DNA from: Streptomyces viridiviolaceus
GTDB taxonomy: Bacteria; Actinomycetota; Actinomycetes; Streptomycetales; Streptomycetaceae
Assembly (NCBI RefSeq): GCF_014650995.1
Contig: NZ_BMWA01000002.1
Coordinates: 377,821-441,820, forward strand
Direction: 5' to 3'
Length of the DNA: 64,000 bases
This document shows positions 7,767 to 21,799 of the stretch, in pieces (positions within the stretch are counted from its first letter, which is position 1; the number at the start of each line of letters is the position of its first letter). The notes under the pieces were generated by a model that had not been told where the DNA came from, searched no databases, and saw only the letters and a list, made by a program, of their open reading frames with translations. A program made the translations under genes and the position numbers.

Positions 7767-9428
7767 ATGCCTGAAACAGGGACCGTGCAGTCCACGCCGA
7801 TGTCCGCCCGAACGAAAGCCCTGGCCGCCACAGCCCTGCTGATAGCCGTTGCCACCGCGACATGCGCCGGTGGCAACGGTGGCGGGGTTCCTCCGACAGA
7901 CGATCCCTCCGGTTCGCCGGCAGAGTCCCCTTCTGCCGCCGAGGGCACGACCGCGCCCCTCCCTCGCACGCTGACCGGCCAACGGCTGGAGTGGAGGAAG
8001 TGCCCCGCGCCCACCCCTCTCCAGGCCGCCGACGCGGACGCCCCGGCACCACTGCCCGACGGCACCCCCTGGGAGTGCGCCACCCTCGAGGTCCCGCTCG
8101 ACTACGGCCGTCCCGACGGCGAGACCATCGACCTGGCCGTGATCCGCGCGAAGGCCAAGCCGGAGGAGGGGCAGCCGCGCATCGGCTCGCTCGTGTTCAA
8201 CTTCGGCGGCCCCGGCGGCTCCGGTGTCGCCTACCTCCCCCTGCTCACCTCGGTCGACCGGGACTACCAGGCCCTGCACTCCCGCTACGACCTGGTGAGC
8301 TTCGATCCGCGAGGGGTCGGCGCCAGCGCACCCGTGCGCTGCCTGGACGACAAGGCCAAGGACGAGGCGGCGGAGAGGATCGACGACAGTCCCGACGACG
8401 ACGCGGAGCTGAGGGCCCTCATCGCGCACTCGGAGAAGGACACGGCGGCCTGCGAGAAGAACTCGGGCCAAGTCCTCTCCCACGTCGGTACCACCAACGC
8501 CGCCCGCGACATGGATCTGCTGCGCCAGGTCCTCGGCGACGACAAGCTGAACTACTTCGGCCTCTCCTACGGCTCGGAACTCGGCGGTGTCTACGCCCAC
8601 CTGTTCCCCGAGCGCGTGGGCCGCGCCGTCTTCGACGCCGTCTCCGACCCCACCCAGGACGCGGCGCAGGAACACCTCACCCAGACCGAGGGTTTCCAGC
8701 TCGCCCTCGACCACTACCTCGAGGACTGCGCGGCGAAGCCGGACTGCCCGGCCGGCCGCACCGTCCAGGAGGGTCGCCGGACGATCACCGACCTCCTGGG
8801 CGAACTCGACGGACGCCCGCTGCCCACCGAGGACGGCCGCAAGCTGACCCAGGGACTCGCCCTGGGTGGCATCCTTCTCGCGCTCTACTCCGAGGACCTC
8901 TGGCCGCTTCTCACGGACGCCCTGACGGAGGTTCAGCGGCAGAAGACCGGAGACCTCCTGCTCGCTCTCGCCGACGAGCTCAGCGAACGTGACTCCGAGG
9001 GTCGCTACACCACTCTGTGGGACGCCCTCGGCGCCATCACCTGCGCGGACGACAAGGACCGCTACACCGTCGACGACGTGAGGGCGGCGATGCCCGCGTT
9101 CCGCGAGGCCTCGCCCGTCTTCGGGGAATCCTTCGCCTGGTCCCTGTTGTCGTGCACCGGCTGGCCCGTCGAGGGAGAGGGCAGGGATCCCCAGGTCCAG
9201 GCCGCGGGCTCCGCCCCGATCCTCCTCGTCGGCACCACCGGCGACCCCGCGACCCCGTACGCGGGCACTCTGCGGATGGCCGACGAGCTCGGCGAGGGCG
9301 TCGGCGTCGTGCTCACCCACGAGGGCGAGGGACACGGCGCGTACGGCACCGACGCCTGCGTGGCCACGGCGGCGAACCGCTACCTCCTCGACGGCGTGCT
9401 CCCCGAGGACGGCACGGTCTGCCCGTGA
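7767..9428 (+). CDS. Exported alpha/beta hydrolase, tripeptidyl aminopeptidase type
   Basis: Exported serine hydrolase of 553 residues. The N-terminus has a basic region and a hydrophobic segment ending ATATC, which may be a poor lipobox, then a low-complexity Pro/Ser linker. The catalytic part shows NFGGPGGSGVAYL (oxyanion hole), GLSYGSELGG (nucleophile Ser in GxSxG), and a C-terminal TAP-like domain with GDPATPYAG (Asp) and GEGHGAYG (His). This is the arrangement of SlpD/SlpE and tripeptidyl aminopeptidases. It probably trims N-terminal peptides outside the cell. A hairpin terminator follows directly. Confidence 0.9.
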   Translation: MPETGTVQSTPMSARTKALAATALLIAVATATCAGGNGGGVPPTDDPSGSPAESPSAAEGTTAPLPRTLTGQRLEWRKCPAPTPLQAADADAPAPLPDGTPWECATLEVPLDYGRPDGETIDLAVIRAKAKPEEGQPRIGSLVFNFGGPGGSGVAYLPLLTSVDRDYQALHSRYDLVSFDPRGVGASAPVRCLDDKAKDEAAERIDDSPDDDAELRALIAHSEKDTAACEKNSGQVLSHVGTTNAARDMDLLRQVLGDDKLNYFGLSYGSELGGVYAHLFPERVGRAVFDAVSDPTQDAAQEHLTQTEGFQLALDHYLEDCAAKPDCPAGRTVQEGRRTITDLLGELDGRPLPTEDGRKLTQGLALGGILLALYSEDLWPLLTDALTEVQRQKTGDLLLALADELSERDSEGRYTTLWDALGAITCADDKDRYTVDDVRAAMPAFREASPVFGESFAWSLLSCTGWPVEGEGRDPQVQAAGSAPILLVGTTGDPATPYAGTLRMADELGEGVGVVLTHEGEGHGAYGTDACVATAANRYLLDGVLPEDGTVCP

Positions 9429-9435
9429 CGGCGGG

Positions 9436-9455
9436 CCCCTTCCTCGTCGAAGGGG
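9436..9455. terminator. Bidirectional hairpin terminator
   Basis: Perfect 7-bp stem CCCCTTC / GAAGGGG with a 6-base loop between the convergent hydrolase and homocysteine methyltransferase genes. No T-run, as is usual in Streptomyces. Confidence 0.6.
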
Positions 9456-9465
9456 GCGACGGGCC

Positions 9466-10413
9466 TCATGCCCCCGTGGCCGGTCCGGACAGGGCCCGGG
9501 CGATCCCGGTGATCGCCTCCGGCCCCACCCTGCAGCACCCTCCGATGAGCCGGGCCCCCGCCTCCCGCCAGGCCCTCACCCGCTCGGTGTCGAAGGTGGA
9601 GCGGCCGGTCCAGGCGCGGGCCCCGGCGTCCCAGGACTCTCCGCTGTTGGGGTAGACGACGACCGGCTTGCCCGTCACCCGTGCCGCGACGCCGATCGCG
9701 CGGTCCGCGTCCTCGGGGGCGCAGCAGTTCACGCCGACGGCGACGATCTCGTCCGCGTCGGCGGCCAGGGCGAAAGCCTCCTCCAGCGGCTGGCCGGCCC
9801 GGGTGCGGTCGCCCGCGACGGTGTACGACAGCCAGGCCGGTACGCCGAGTCCGCGCACCGACCGCAGCAGTGCCGTGGCCTCGTCGGTGTCGGGGACCGT
9901 CTCCAGGGCGAGGGCGTCGGGCCGGGCGGCGGCGAGGACCTCCAGACGGGGGCGGTGGAAGCGTTCCAGCTCGGCGACGGTGAGCCCGTAGCGGCCCCGG
10001 TACTCGGAGCCGTCGGCGAGCATCGCGCCATAGGGGCCCGCCGACGCCGCCACCCACAGCGGGCGGGTCGTCCCGGTCCGGCGGGCGGCTTCCCGGGCCA
10101 GCTCCACGCTCGACGCCATCAGCCGGGCCGCGTCGGCGCGCCCGGTGCCGTGCCGGGCGAAGCCCTCGAAGGTGGCCTGGTAGCTCGCGGTGATCGCCAC
10201 GTCCGCGCCGGCCTCGTAGTAGGCGAGGTGCGCCTCGGTGACCGCCTCGGGCCGCTCGGCGAGCAGCCGCGCGGACCACAGCTCGTCGCTCAGGTCGTGT
10301 CCGGCGGCCTCCAGCTGGTTGGACATGCCGCCGTCGAGTACGAGGGGCCCGGCCGTGAGGGCCTCGGCCAGGGAAGTGGGGGTGTGCGGGGTGTGCGTGA
10401 TGTCGCCGGCCAT
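9466..10413 (-). CDS. mmuM: Homocysteine S-methyltransferase
   Basis: Cytoplasmic zinc-dependent methyltransferase of 315 residues that would transfer a methyl group from S-methylmethionine (or SAM) to homocysteine, giving methionine. The N-terminal strand GPLVLDGGMSNQLEAAG, the central VGVNCCAPEDA and the C-terminal LIGGCCRVGPEAI provide the three zinc Cys ligands of the family. Length and domain match MmuM/YagD. The ATG at 10413 is the family start; the frame is open upstream without similarity. No partner gene (permease) is adjacent. Confidence 0.92.
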   Translation of the reverse strand: MAGDITHTPHTPTSLAEALTAGPLVLDGGMSNQLEAAGHDLSDELWSARLLAERPEAVTEAHLAYYEAGADVAITASYQATFEGFARHGTGRADAARLMASSVELAREAARRTGTTRPLWVAASAGPYGAMLADGSEYRGRYGLTVAELERFHRPRLEVLAAARPDALALETVPDTDEATALLRSVRGLGVPAWLSYTVAGDRTRAGQPLEEAFALAADADEIVAVGVNCCAPEDADRAIGVAARVTGKPVVVYPNSGESWDAGARAWTGRSTFDTERVRAWREAGARLIGGCCRVGPEAITGIARALSGPATGA

Positions 10414-10500
10414 GGCAACGACGCTAGCCGAACGGATCGGCGAGTTCCGGTCCGGTCGACGGCCCCGGGGACCTCGGCCGGTGCCGGACCCGTTGACCTC

Positions 10501-10803
10501 GTCCTGTCCCACCCTTACGCCGACCTGATGGACCCGGCCAACTGGGCCAAGTCGCCGACCCCGGTCTTCACGAGCAACGACACCACCCGGCAGTACGGCC
10601 CGGGGCACAACTCCTTCACCGTCGCCGAGGACGGCCGCACCGACGTCCTCGTCTACCACGCCCGCCAGTACAGGGAGATCGTCGGCGACCCGCTGAACGA
10701 TCCCAACCGCCACACCCGCGTCCAGAAGCTGGGCTGGAAGGCGGACGGCACCCCGGACTTCGGCGTCCCGGTCGCCGACACGCCTCAGGGGCGGACGGCT
10801 TGA
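10501..10803 (+). pseudogene. Remnant of a family 43 glycoside hydrolase
   Basis: An open frame with no start of its own encodes the C-terminal end of a secreted GH43-type arabinosidase/xylosidase: LMDPANWAKSPTPVF, then QYGPGHNSFTV, then VYHARQY and GDPLNDPNRHTRVQKLGW, ending VPVADT before a TGA. The upstream catalytic propeller is missing; the sequence 5' to it is the promoter area of mmuM. So this is the tail of a gene lost by deletion, and a sign of rearrangement between mmuM and the DinB gene. Confidence 0.8.
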
Positions 10804-10898
10804 GCCTCCCGGGGCGCCCTGGGCGCCCCGGGACACCCCGCCGACGTGCGAGAACAGTTCGGCCGGGACCGAAGCGACCGGACCGTAGCGTGCGGGAC

Positions 10899-11366
10899 AT
10901 GAGCGACACGAACACCACCGCCACCGTCACGCCCGTCGAAGCCGTCACCGGCATGGTCGACCACGTCCTCGCCCTGGCCGCCACCTGGACCGCCTGGAAC
11001 GGGGAGCCCGCTCACGTCGACGGCCGCGTCTACACCCCGCACAAGGCGATCCGGCGGGTGGCCGACCACATGGTCGACCACCTCGCGGAGCTGGAGGCCC
11101 GGCTGGCCGGGGAGCGGACCCAGCCCGACCACTGGCACGCCTCCGCGGTCACGACGGAGGCGGACCGCGCCCCCTTCACCCAGGAGGACCTCGACGAGGC
11201 CCGCAGCCGCCTCACCCGGCTCGCCCGGATCTGGGCCAACCGGCTAGACGCGCTCACCGACGAGCAGCTCGACCACTCGCCCGGCGAGGGCTGGAGCTTC
11301 CGCGAACTCGCCCTGCACGTCCAGGAGTCCACGTACTACGCCGACGCGGTGGGGGATCTCTCGTGA
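10899..11366 (+). CDS. DinB-family protein
   Basis: A 155-residue four-helix-bundle protein of the DinB / mycothiol-dependent isomerase superfamily. The His residues near HKAIRRVADHMVDHLAEL and the C-terminal LALHVQESTYYADAVG fit the metal-site helices. Members act as thiol-dependent transferases or have unknown roles. The ATG at 10899 is chosen over an upstream GTG/ATG run without similarity. Its stop overlaps the GTG of the next gene by four bases (GTGA), so the two are translationally coupled. Confidence 0.75.
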   Translation: MSDTNTTATVTPVEAVTGMVDHVLALAATWTAWNGEPAHVDGRVYTPHKAIRRVADHMVDHLAELEARLAGERTQPDHWHASAVTTEADRAPFTQEDLDEARSRLTRLARIWANRLDALTDEQLDHSPGEGWSFRELALHVQESTYYADAVGDLS

Positions 11367-12268
11367 CCGCCTTCGCCGACCTCCACCGGTCCGGGGAGCC
11401 GTTGCTGCTCCCCTGTGCGTGGGACCACGCCTCCGCACTCGCCCTCGCCGACCGTGGCTTCGAGGCGATCGGCACGACGAGCCTGGGGGTCGCCGCCGCC
11501 GCGGGGCTGCCCGACGGCGCTTCGGCGACCCGCGCGGAGACGCTCCGGCTGGCGCTCACCCTGGGCTCGGAGCCCTTCCTGCTCTCCGTCGACGCGGAGG
11601 ACGGCTTCAGCGACGATCCGGACGAAGTGGCGGAGCTGGCGCTGCAGTTGGCGGTCGTCGGAGCCGTGGGCATCAACCTGGAGGACGGCCTCGGGCCCGT
11701 CGGCCGGCACGCCGCGAAGATCGCCGCGGTCAAGTCCGCGGCACCCGGCCTCTTCGTCAACGCCCGCACCGACACGTACTGGCTGGGCGACGGAGAGGGC
11801 ACACCGGGCCGCCTCGACGCCTACCGGCAGGCGGGCGCCGACGGCCTGTTCGTCCCCGGCCTCACCGATCCCGGGACGATCAAGGCCGTCGCCGAGCGCT
11901 TCGACGTCCCCCTCAACGTCCTGTACACCCCGGGCGGTCCCTCCCTGCGGCACCTCGCCGACCTGGGCGTACGGCGGGTCAGCCTCGGTTCGCTGCTGTA
12001 CCGCAGGGCGCTGGGCGCGGCCCTGGAGACGGTGGCCGACATCCGGTCCGGCAGGTCCCCGCGCGGCACGGCACCGACGTACGACGAGGTCCGGGCGCTG
12101 AGCGGCGACGGCGGGCCGGGTGACCGGCAGCCGTGGGGCGCGGATCAGCCGTCGCTCTCCCGGGGCCAGTGCTCCAGCGCCGTGTGCAGGGCGTCGACCG
12201 CCTTGTCCCAGGACGCCTGGACGTCCCGCGGCGCGCCGAAGCCGCCGGTGGCCTCCAGGGCGCAGTAG
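11363..12268 (+). CDS. Isocitrate lyase / PEP mutase family protein
   Basis: TIM-barrel enzyme of the phosphoenolpyruvate mutase/isocitrate lyase superfamily. LLLPCAWDHASALALADRGFEAIGTTS, SVDAEDGFSDDPDEV and GINLEDG (Mg2+-binding acidic residues), and VNARTDTYW are hallmark blocks; the isocitrate-lyase KKCGH loop is absent. Such proteins cleave or rearrange C-C or C-P bonds of 2-oxo acid adducts; the substrate is unknown. Similarity ends near residue 250; the last 40 or so residues read antisense through the 3' part of the convergent TetR gene, so the overlap (12145-12268) is real but its tail is probably not functional. Confidence 0.85.
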   Translation: MTAFADLHRSGEPLLLPCAWDHASALALADRGFEAIGTTSLGVAAAAGLPDGASATRAETLRLALTLGSEPFLLSVDAEDGFSDDPDEVAELALQLAVVGAVGINLEDGLGPVGRHAAKIAAVKSAAPGLFVNARTDTYWLGDGEGTPGRLDAYRQAGADGLFVPGLTDPGTIKAVAERFDVPLNVLYTPGGPSLRHLADLGVRRVSLGSLLYRRALGAALETVADIRSGRSPRGTAPTYDEVRALSGDGGPGDRQPWGADQPSLSRGQCSSAVCRASTALSQDAWTSRGAPKPPVASRAQ

Positions 12269-12723
12269 CCGTGGAAGGTGCTGCGCAGCAGGCGCACCGC
12301 GTCGGTGAGGTCGGGCTCGTCGAGGCCGTAGGCGCGGAGCATGCCGTAGGTGATCTCGGCGGTGCGCCGCAGGGCGGGGGAGTCGGCGACGAAGGACTGG
12401 TCGATACGGATCTGGGTGGCGGCGTACCGGCCCGGGTGGCGCAGCGCGTACTCCCGGTAGGCACCCGCGAAGGCCGCCAGCGCGTCCTTTCCGGCCCGCC
12501 CCGCGACCGCCTCCGCGATCTCGTCGATCATCTCCGCACCGGCGAGCAGGGCGACGCGCGTGCGCAGCTCCTGGAGGTTCTTGACGTGCGTGTACAGACT
12601 CGCGTCCTTCACGCCGAAGTGCCGGGCCACGGCGGACAGCGTCACGTTCTCGAAGCCGGCCTCGTCGGCGAGATCGGCGGCGGCCGCGACGACGCGGTCG
12701 GCGCTGAGTCCGGCACGGGGCAT
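12145..12723 (-). CDS. TetR-family repressor
   Basis: Regulator of 192 residues. Residues 8-55 form the TetR helix-turn-helix (VAAAADLADEAGFENVTLSAV then HFGVKDASLYTHVKN). The ligand-binding part contains HPGRYAATQIRIDQSF and a late ALRSTFHGYCALEATGGFG-like block typical of the TetR WHG C-terminal subgroup. It is convergent with the PEP-mutase-like gene and overlaps its 3' end. It may regulate itself; no divergent target gene is close by, since the next gene upstream (PHP) starts 300 bp away on the other strand. Confidence 0.87.
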   Translation of the reverse strand: MPRAGLSADRVVAAAADLADEAGFENVTLSAVARHFGVKDASLYTHVKNLQELRTRVALLAGAEMIDEIAEAVAGRAGKDALAAFAGAYREYALRHPGRYAATQIRIDQSFVADSPALRRTAEITYGMLRAYGLDEPDLTDAVRLLRSTFHGYCALEATGGFGAPRDVQASWDKAVDALHTALEHWPRESDG

Positions 12724-12955
12724 GGCGGGACCTCCGGGAACCTAGGGCTTCTAGGGAGCAGCCTATACGGAGTCCTTCATGCGCCCGTGTGCGTGTGAGC
12801 GGCCCGAAGGGCCGGGGCCGCCGGGCACCGGGGCGGGCCGGTGTCGGTGTGGGGGCCCGCACAGGCACCCCGCTCGCAGAACCCACGTACAGCCAAGCCT
12901 GTGAGGGACGGTGCGACCGGTCGTGTCCGGGTCGGTCGCGACTCACCCGGTGGTC

Positions 12956-12969
12956 GTTCAACGTTCATC
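12956..12969 (+). promoter_or_regulatory. Possible direct-repeat operator in the tetR-PHP spacer
   Basis: The spacer 12724-13025 between the TetR gene and the divergent PHP gene holds no convincing ORF. It contains the tandem heptamers GTTCAAC and GTTCATC, which recall the GTTCA core of Streptomyces PHO boxes, though the 7-base spacing differs from the 11-base units of PhoP sites. Phosphate control of a secreted phosphoesterase would make sense, but this is weak. Confidence 0.25.
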
Positions 12970-13025
12970 TTCTGCCTCGATTCTCCTCACAGCCGCGCAC
13001 GGCGGCGGTATCCAGGAGGGGCTTC

Positions 13026-14735
13026 ATGGGACACGGGCACGGGCACACACACGGCCACCACCACCACGGACACACCCACACGCACGAGCACGAGGCCGCG
13101 CCGCCCCTGCCCGCCGCCTTCGACACCACCGTCCCCGACGAGGCCCTCACCCCCGAACAGCAGTCGCGCCGCGGCCTGCTGCGCCGGGCCGGCCTCCTCG
13201 GCGCGGGACTCGCCGCCGGGACCGTCCTCGCGCAGACCGCCGCCGCGCCCGCGCAGGCCGCTGCCGACAGCCGCCGCAAGAAGGGCTTCCTCTGGCTCGC
13301 CGGCGACCACCACATCCACACCCAGTACAGCAGCGACGGCAAGTACCGGGTCATCGACCAGGTCCGCCAGGGCGCCCGGCACGGCATGGACTGGCTGGTC
13401 ATCACCGACCACGGCAGCGGCACGCACGCCAGGATCGGCGTGGAGAAGGTCAACCCGGACATCCAGCAGGCCCGTTCCGCCCACAAGGACACCCTCGTCT
13501 TCCAGGGCCTGGAGTGGAACATCCCGGCCGCCGAGCACGGCACCGTCTTCGTCCACCCCGGCAAGAACGAGGTCTCCGTACTCAAGCAGTTCGAGACCGG
13601 CTACGACGGTGCCGTCAAGGCCGCCACCGGCTCCTCGCCCGCCAACGAGGCGCTCGCCATCGCGGGCCTCGCCTTCCTGTCCGAGCAGGTCGAGCGGCGC
13701 AAGGTCAAGGACGCCCTGATGCTCGCCAACCACCCGGCGCGCAAGGGCATCGACTCCCCGCACGAGATCCGCGCATGGCGCGACGCGACATCCGCCGGCC
13801 ACCGCATCGCCGTCGGCATGGAGGGCGCCCCCGGTCACCAGGCCGGCGGCCTGCCCAAGCCGCTCGGTCCCGGCGGCGCCCGCGGCATCTACAACAACAG
13901 CCCCGGCAGCGACTCCTTCGCCGGCTACCCGCTGGAGAGCTACCGCACCTGGGGCGGCTTCGACTGGATGACCGCCACCGTCGGCGGCCTGTGGGACAGC
14001 CTCCTCGCCGAGGGCAAGCCCTGGTGGATCACCGCCAACTCCGACTCCCACCAGGTCTACGGCGACACCGCCGCCCGCGGCGGCGGCGACTTCAACACCA
14101 ACGGCCGTTACGACGACCCGGTCTACGGCGGTTCGATCGACATCACCGAGAACGACTACTGGCCCGGCTACTACAGCCGGACCCACGTCGGCGCCGAGGA
14201 CTTCTCCTACGCCGCCGTCATGGACGGCATCCGCGCCGGCCGAGTCTGGGTCGACCACGGCCAGCTCATCAGCGGCCTCGACGTCCGCGTCTCGGGCGGC
14301 AGCCGCTGGGCCACCCTCGGCGGAGCCCTCCAGGTCAAGAAGGGCACCCGCGTCACCCTCACCGTGGACGTGGCGCTCGCGGGCGGCCCCAACTGGGCCG
14401 GCTTCCAGCCCACCCTGGCCCGCGTCGACGTCATCCAGGGCGACGTCACCGGCGAGGTGAAGGACAAGGACACCTTCACCGCCCCGAGCGCCAGGGTCGT
14501 CAAGTCCTACGAGGTGAACAAGAACGCCGGCACGGTCACCCTCACCTACGACCTCGGCCGCGTCGACCGCCCGGTCTACCTCCGCCTGCGCGGCACCGAC
14601 GGCAACCGGACCGCCGTGGGCGCGATGGGCGCGTCGGTCGACCCGGCGGGCCCGGCCATCGACGTCGTCGGTGACGCCGACCCGTGGCGCGACCTGTGGT
14701 TCTACTCCAACCCGGTCTGGGTCCTGCCGTCGTGA
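13026..14735 (+). CDS. Tat-exported PHP-domain phosphoesterase with His-rich N-terminus
   Basis: Protein of 569 residues, ATG preceded by CCAGGAGG. Residues 2-22 are almost only Gly, His and Thr (GHGHGHTHGHHHHGHTHTHE). A twin-arginine signal follows (SRRGLLRRAGLLGAGLAAG, 48-66) with an Ala-rich cleavage region near 72-80. The mature part starts with the PHP fold: GDHHIHTQYSSDG (94-106), ITDHGS (D128, H129), GLEWNIP, LANHP and NSDSH, giving the metal ligands of a polymerase/histidinol-phosphatase-type phosphoesterase; a beta-rich C-terminal domain follows (about 420-569). It should act outside the cell on a phosphoester. The stop overlaps the GTG of the next gene (GTGA). Confidence 0.87.
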   Translation: MGHGHGHTHGHHHHGHTHTHEHEAAPPLPAAFDTTVPDEALTPEQQSRRGLLRRAGLLGAGLAAGTVLAQTAAAPAQAAADSRRKKGFLWLAGDHHIHTQYSSDGKYRVIDQVRQGARHGMDWLVITDHGSGTHARIGVEKVNPDIQQARSAHKDTLVFQGLEWNIPAAEHGTVFVHPGKNEVSVLKQFETGYDGAVKAATGSSPANEALAIAGLAFLSEQVERRKVKDALMLANHPARKGIDSPHEIRAWRDATSAGHRIAVGMEGAPGHQAGGLPKPLGPGGARGIYNNSPGSDSFAGYPLESYRTWGGFDWMTATVGGLWDSLLAEGKPWWITANSDSHQVYGDTAARGGGDFNTNGRYDDPVYGGSIDITENDYWPGYYSRTHVGAEDFSYAAVMDGIRAGRVWVDHGQLISGLDVRVSGGSRWATLGGALQVKKGTRVTLTVDVALAGGPNWAGFQPTLARVDVIQGDVTGEVKDKDTFTAPSARVVKSYEVNKNAGTVTLTYDLGRVDRPVYLRLRGTDGNRTAVGAMGASVDPAGPAIDVVGDADPWRDLWFYSNPVWVLPS

Positions 14736-15253
14736 CCCCACCGCCGTACGTCATCGGCATCGACACCACCGTGACGAAGCTGCGCGAGGCCGACCACCTG
14801 CTCCAGGACCTCGCGGCCGGACTCGCGCTCCCCGAGGACGCGTTCGGCTGCACCCACCTGGTGCGGGACGGCGGCCGGCCGCGCGTGGCGCTGTCCCTCG
14901 GCGCGGGCTCGGCGGCGGTGCTGGCCACCGCGCGGAGCGCGCTCGCGGCCCAGGGACACGCGGTGACGGACGGCGTGTGGGACCAGCACGGACGGGCGGT
15001 GCTCTACCCGGGCGTCACCGAACTCACCGGCACCCTCACGGTCGCGGAGCTGCTGGACCGCTCCGCGATCGCGCGGGTCCGCGTCCTCGGCACGCCCGGT
15101 GAGCCCGACCCCGCGACCCGGCTCGTCACCCGGGAGTTCGTCCGCCCCCGGTGGGAGGACGGCGAACTGGTCCTCGCCGCCATGCCCGCCGCCGGCGGCA
15201 CGCTCGTCCCGTTCGAGGACCCGGCCCCGACGCCCTGCTGCGCGGACCACTGA
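14732..15253 (+). CDS. Hypothetical protein coupled to PHP phosphoesterase
   Basis: A 173-residue protein I do not recognise. GTG start overlaps the stop of the PHP gene, so it is translated with it. No signal peptide or membrane segment. It is a mixed alpha/beta protein with blocks DTTVTKLREADHLLQDLAAG, GCTHLVRDGGRPRVALSLG and VREFVRPRWEDGELVLAAMP-like strands, and ends PTPCCADH, a vicinal Cys pair two residues from a C-terminal His, which could bind metal. Because its partner is exported and starts with a His-rich segment, a role in metal supply or maturation is a guess only. Confidence 0.7.
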   Translation: MTPPPYVIGIDTTVTKLREADHLLQDLAAGLALPEDAFGCTHLVRDGGRPRVALSLGAGSAAVLATARSALAAQGHAVTDGVWDQHGRAVLYPGVTELTGTLTVAELLDRSAIARVRVLGTPGEPDPATRLVTREFVRPRWEDGELVLAAMPAAGGTLVPFEDPAPTPCCADH

Positions 15254-15337
15254 CCGCGCGGAAAACACGTACCGCTCCCTCCCCGCGTCGCCCTAGTCTT
15301 GCCCGGCACCGGGCACGCGGCGAGGGGGCACAACCGG

Positions 15338-16594
15338 ATGACGCACGAGGCACACCGCCCGAGGACCGAGCGGGACGCCGGCCCGGGCCCGCGCCCCCTG
15401 TGGCGGCAACGGGACTTCGGCGTCTTCTGGACCGCGCAGACCCTCTCCGTCCTCGGCGACTCCTTCGCCCTGATCGCGCTGCCCCTGCTGGTCCTGGAGG
15501 CCACCGGCTCGATCGCCCGCATGGGGCTGCTGACGGCGGTGGGCGGCGCGGCCGCGGTCCTGGCGGCGGTGTTCGCCGGTGCCGTGGTGGACCGTGTCGA
15601 CCGCCGCAGGCTGCTCATCGGCTGCGACCTCGTACGGATGGTGCTCTACGGGGTGATCCCCGTGGTGTGGCTGCTGGGCCCGCAGATCTGGCTGCTGTAC
15701 GCCGTCCTGCCGCTGTGCGAGGCCGTCGGCATGCTCTTCGCCGTCGGCTACGTCACCGTCGTACGCGGACTGGTCGGCACCGAGCAGCTCACCGAGGCCA
15801 ACGGACGGCTCAACGCGACCGCCGCCGCGGCCGGGATCCTCGGGCCGCTGTGCGCCGGCCTGGTGGCCGCCTGGTCGGGCCCGGCCACCGCCGTCGGCGT
15901 GGACGCGGCCAGCTTCGGCGTCTCCGCCGCCTGCATGGTCTTCGTACGCTTCCGGCCCCGTGCCGCGGACGACACGCCGGGCGGGCGGCCCGGACTGTGG
16001 CAGGACCTGCGGGCCGGGGTGTCCTTCCTGTACGGGCACCCGGTGCTGCGCACGCTCACCGTCCTGCTCTGCGGGTTCAGCTTCCTCACCCTCGGCCTGA
16101 ACGACCTGGTCATCTACCACCTCAAGCACGACCTCGGCCACGACGACGGCACGGTCGGCACCGTCATGGCGGTCGGCGCGCTGGGCACGATCACCGGCGC
16201 GCTGTTCGTGGCCCGCGTGCGGCGCCGGCTCGGCTTCGGCCGGACCTGGACCGGCTCGGTCGCGGTGTGCGGACTGGCGTTCGCCGGCCTGGGCTGGGCC
16301 CGGGACGTCCCCGTGGTCGCCGCCCTGAGCGCCGCGTTCCTGGCCTGCGCCGGCATGGCCGGCACCTGTTCGATGTCCCTGCGGCAGGAGGTGACCCCGG
16401 AACCTCTGCTGGGCCGGGTCACCTCCGCCTACTGGACGCTCCAGTACTCGGCGGCCCCCATCGGCGCGGCCGTCCTCACCTGGGCGGCGGAGCGGCACGG
16501 CACCACACCGGTCGCCCTGGTGGCCGGCGCCGCCTGCGTCCTGATCGCGGTCGTCGCGCTGTTCACCCCCGTCCGCCGGTCCGGCCACACCTGA
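15338..16594 (+). CDS. MFS transporter
   Basis: Integral membrane protein of 418 residues with about twelve predicted transmembrane segments, similar to the MFS group of macrolide-efflux-like (Mef/enterobactin exporter) proteins: WRQRDFGVFWTAQTLSVLGDSF is the typical first helix, and GAVVDRVDRRRLLIGCDLVRM the conserved loop between helices 2 and 3. Start ATG 15338 has CGAGGGGG about ten bases before it. Probably exports a small hydrophobic compound by proton antiport. It is convergent with the gene ending at 16605, with only 10 bp between stops. Confidence 0.88.
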   Translation: MTHEAHRPRTERDAGPGPRPLWRQRDFGVFWTAQTLSVLGDSFALIALPLLVLEATGSIARMGLLTAVGGAAAVLAAVFAGAVVDRVDRRRLLIGCDLVRMVLYGVIPVVWLLGPQIWLLYAVLPLCEAVGMLFAVGYVTVVRGLVGTEQLTEANGRLNATAAAAGILGPLCAGLVAAWSGPATAVGVDAASFGVSAACMVFVRFRPRAADDTPGGRPGLWQDLRAGVSFLYGHPVLRTLTVLLCGFSFLTLGLNDLVIYHLKHDLGHDDGTVGTVMAVGALGTITGALFVARVRRRLGFGRTWTGSVAVCGLAFAGLGWARDVPVVAALSAAFLACAGMAGTCSMSLRQEVTPEPLLGRVTSAYWTLQYSAAPIGAAVLTWAAERHGTTPVALVAGAACVLIAVVALFTPVRRSGHT

Positions 16595-16604
16595 ACCGGA
16601 CGGC

Positions 16605-21668
<5,064 letters not shown>

Positions 21669-21799
21669 CGGCCTCTTTCCCGGCTCGCCGGAAAAACCGA
21701 TGGCGCCCGGGGCGCGCAGCGCTCTAAGGTGAGCTCGCAGAGCGCGGCGGCCGTTGGCTGCCGCCGCAGGAACGAGTGAGGACGAGGAGGTGTCGACCG

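Noticed and set aside
12145..12268. C-terminal tail of the PEP-mutase-like protein as an extra domain
   Set aside because: The tail is the antisense reading of the TetR gene 3' end and has no similarity to the family; it is probably just read-through to the next stop.
21673..21695. Terminator after the CBM2 protein gene
   Set aside because: The stem TTTCCCGGC / GCCGGAAAA has a mismatch and only a two-base gap, so the usable stem is short.
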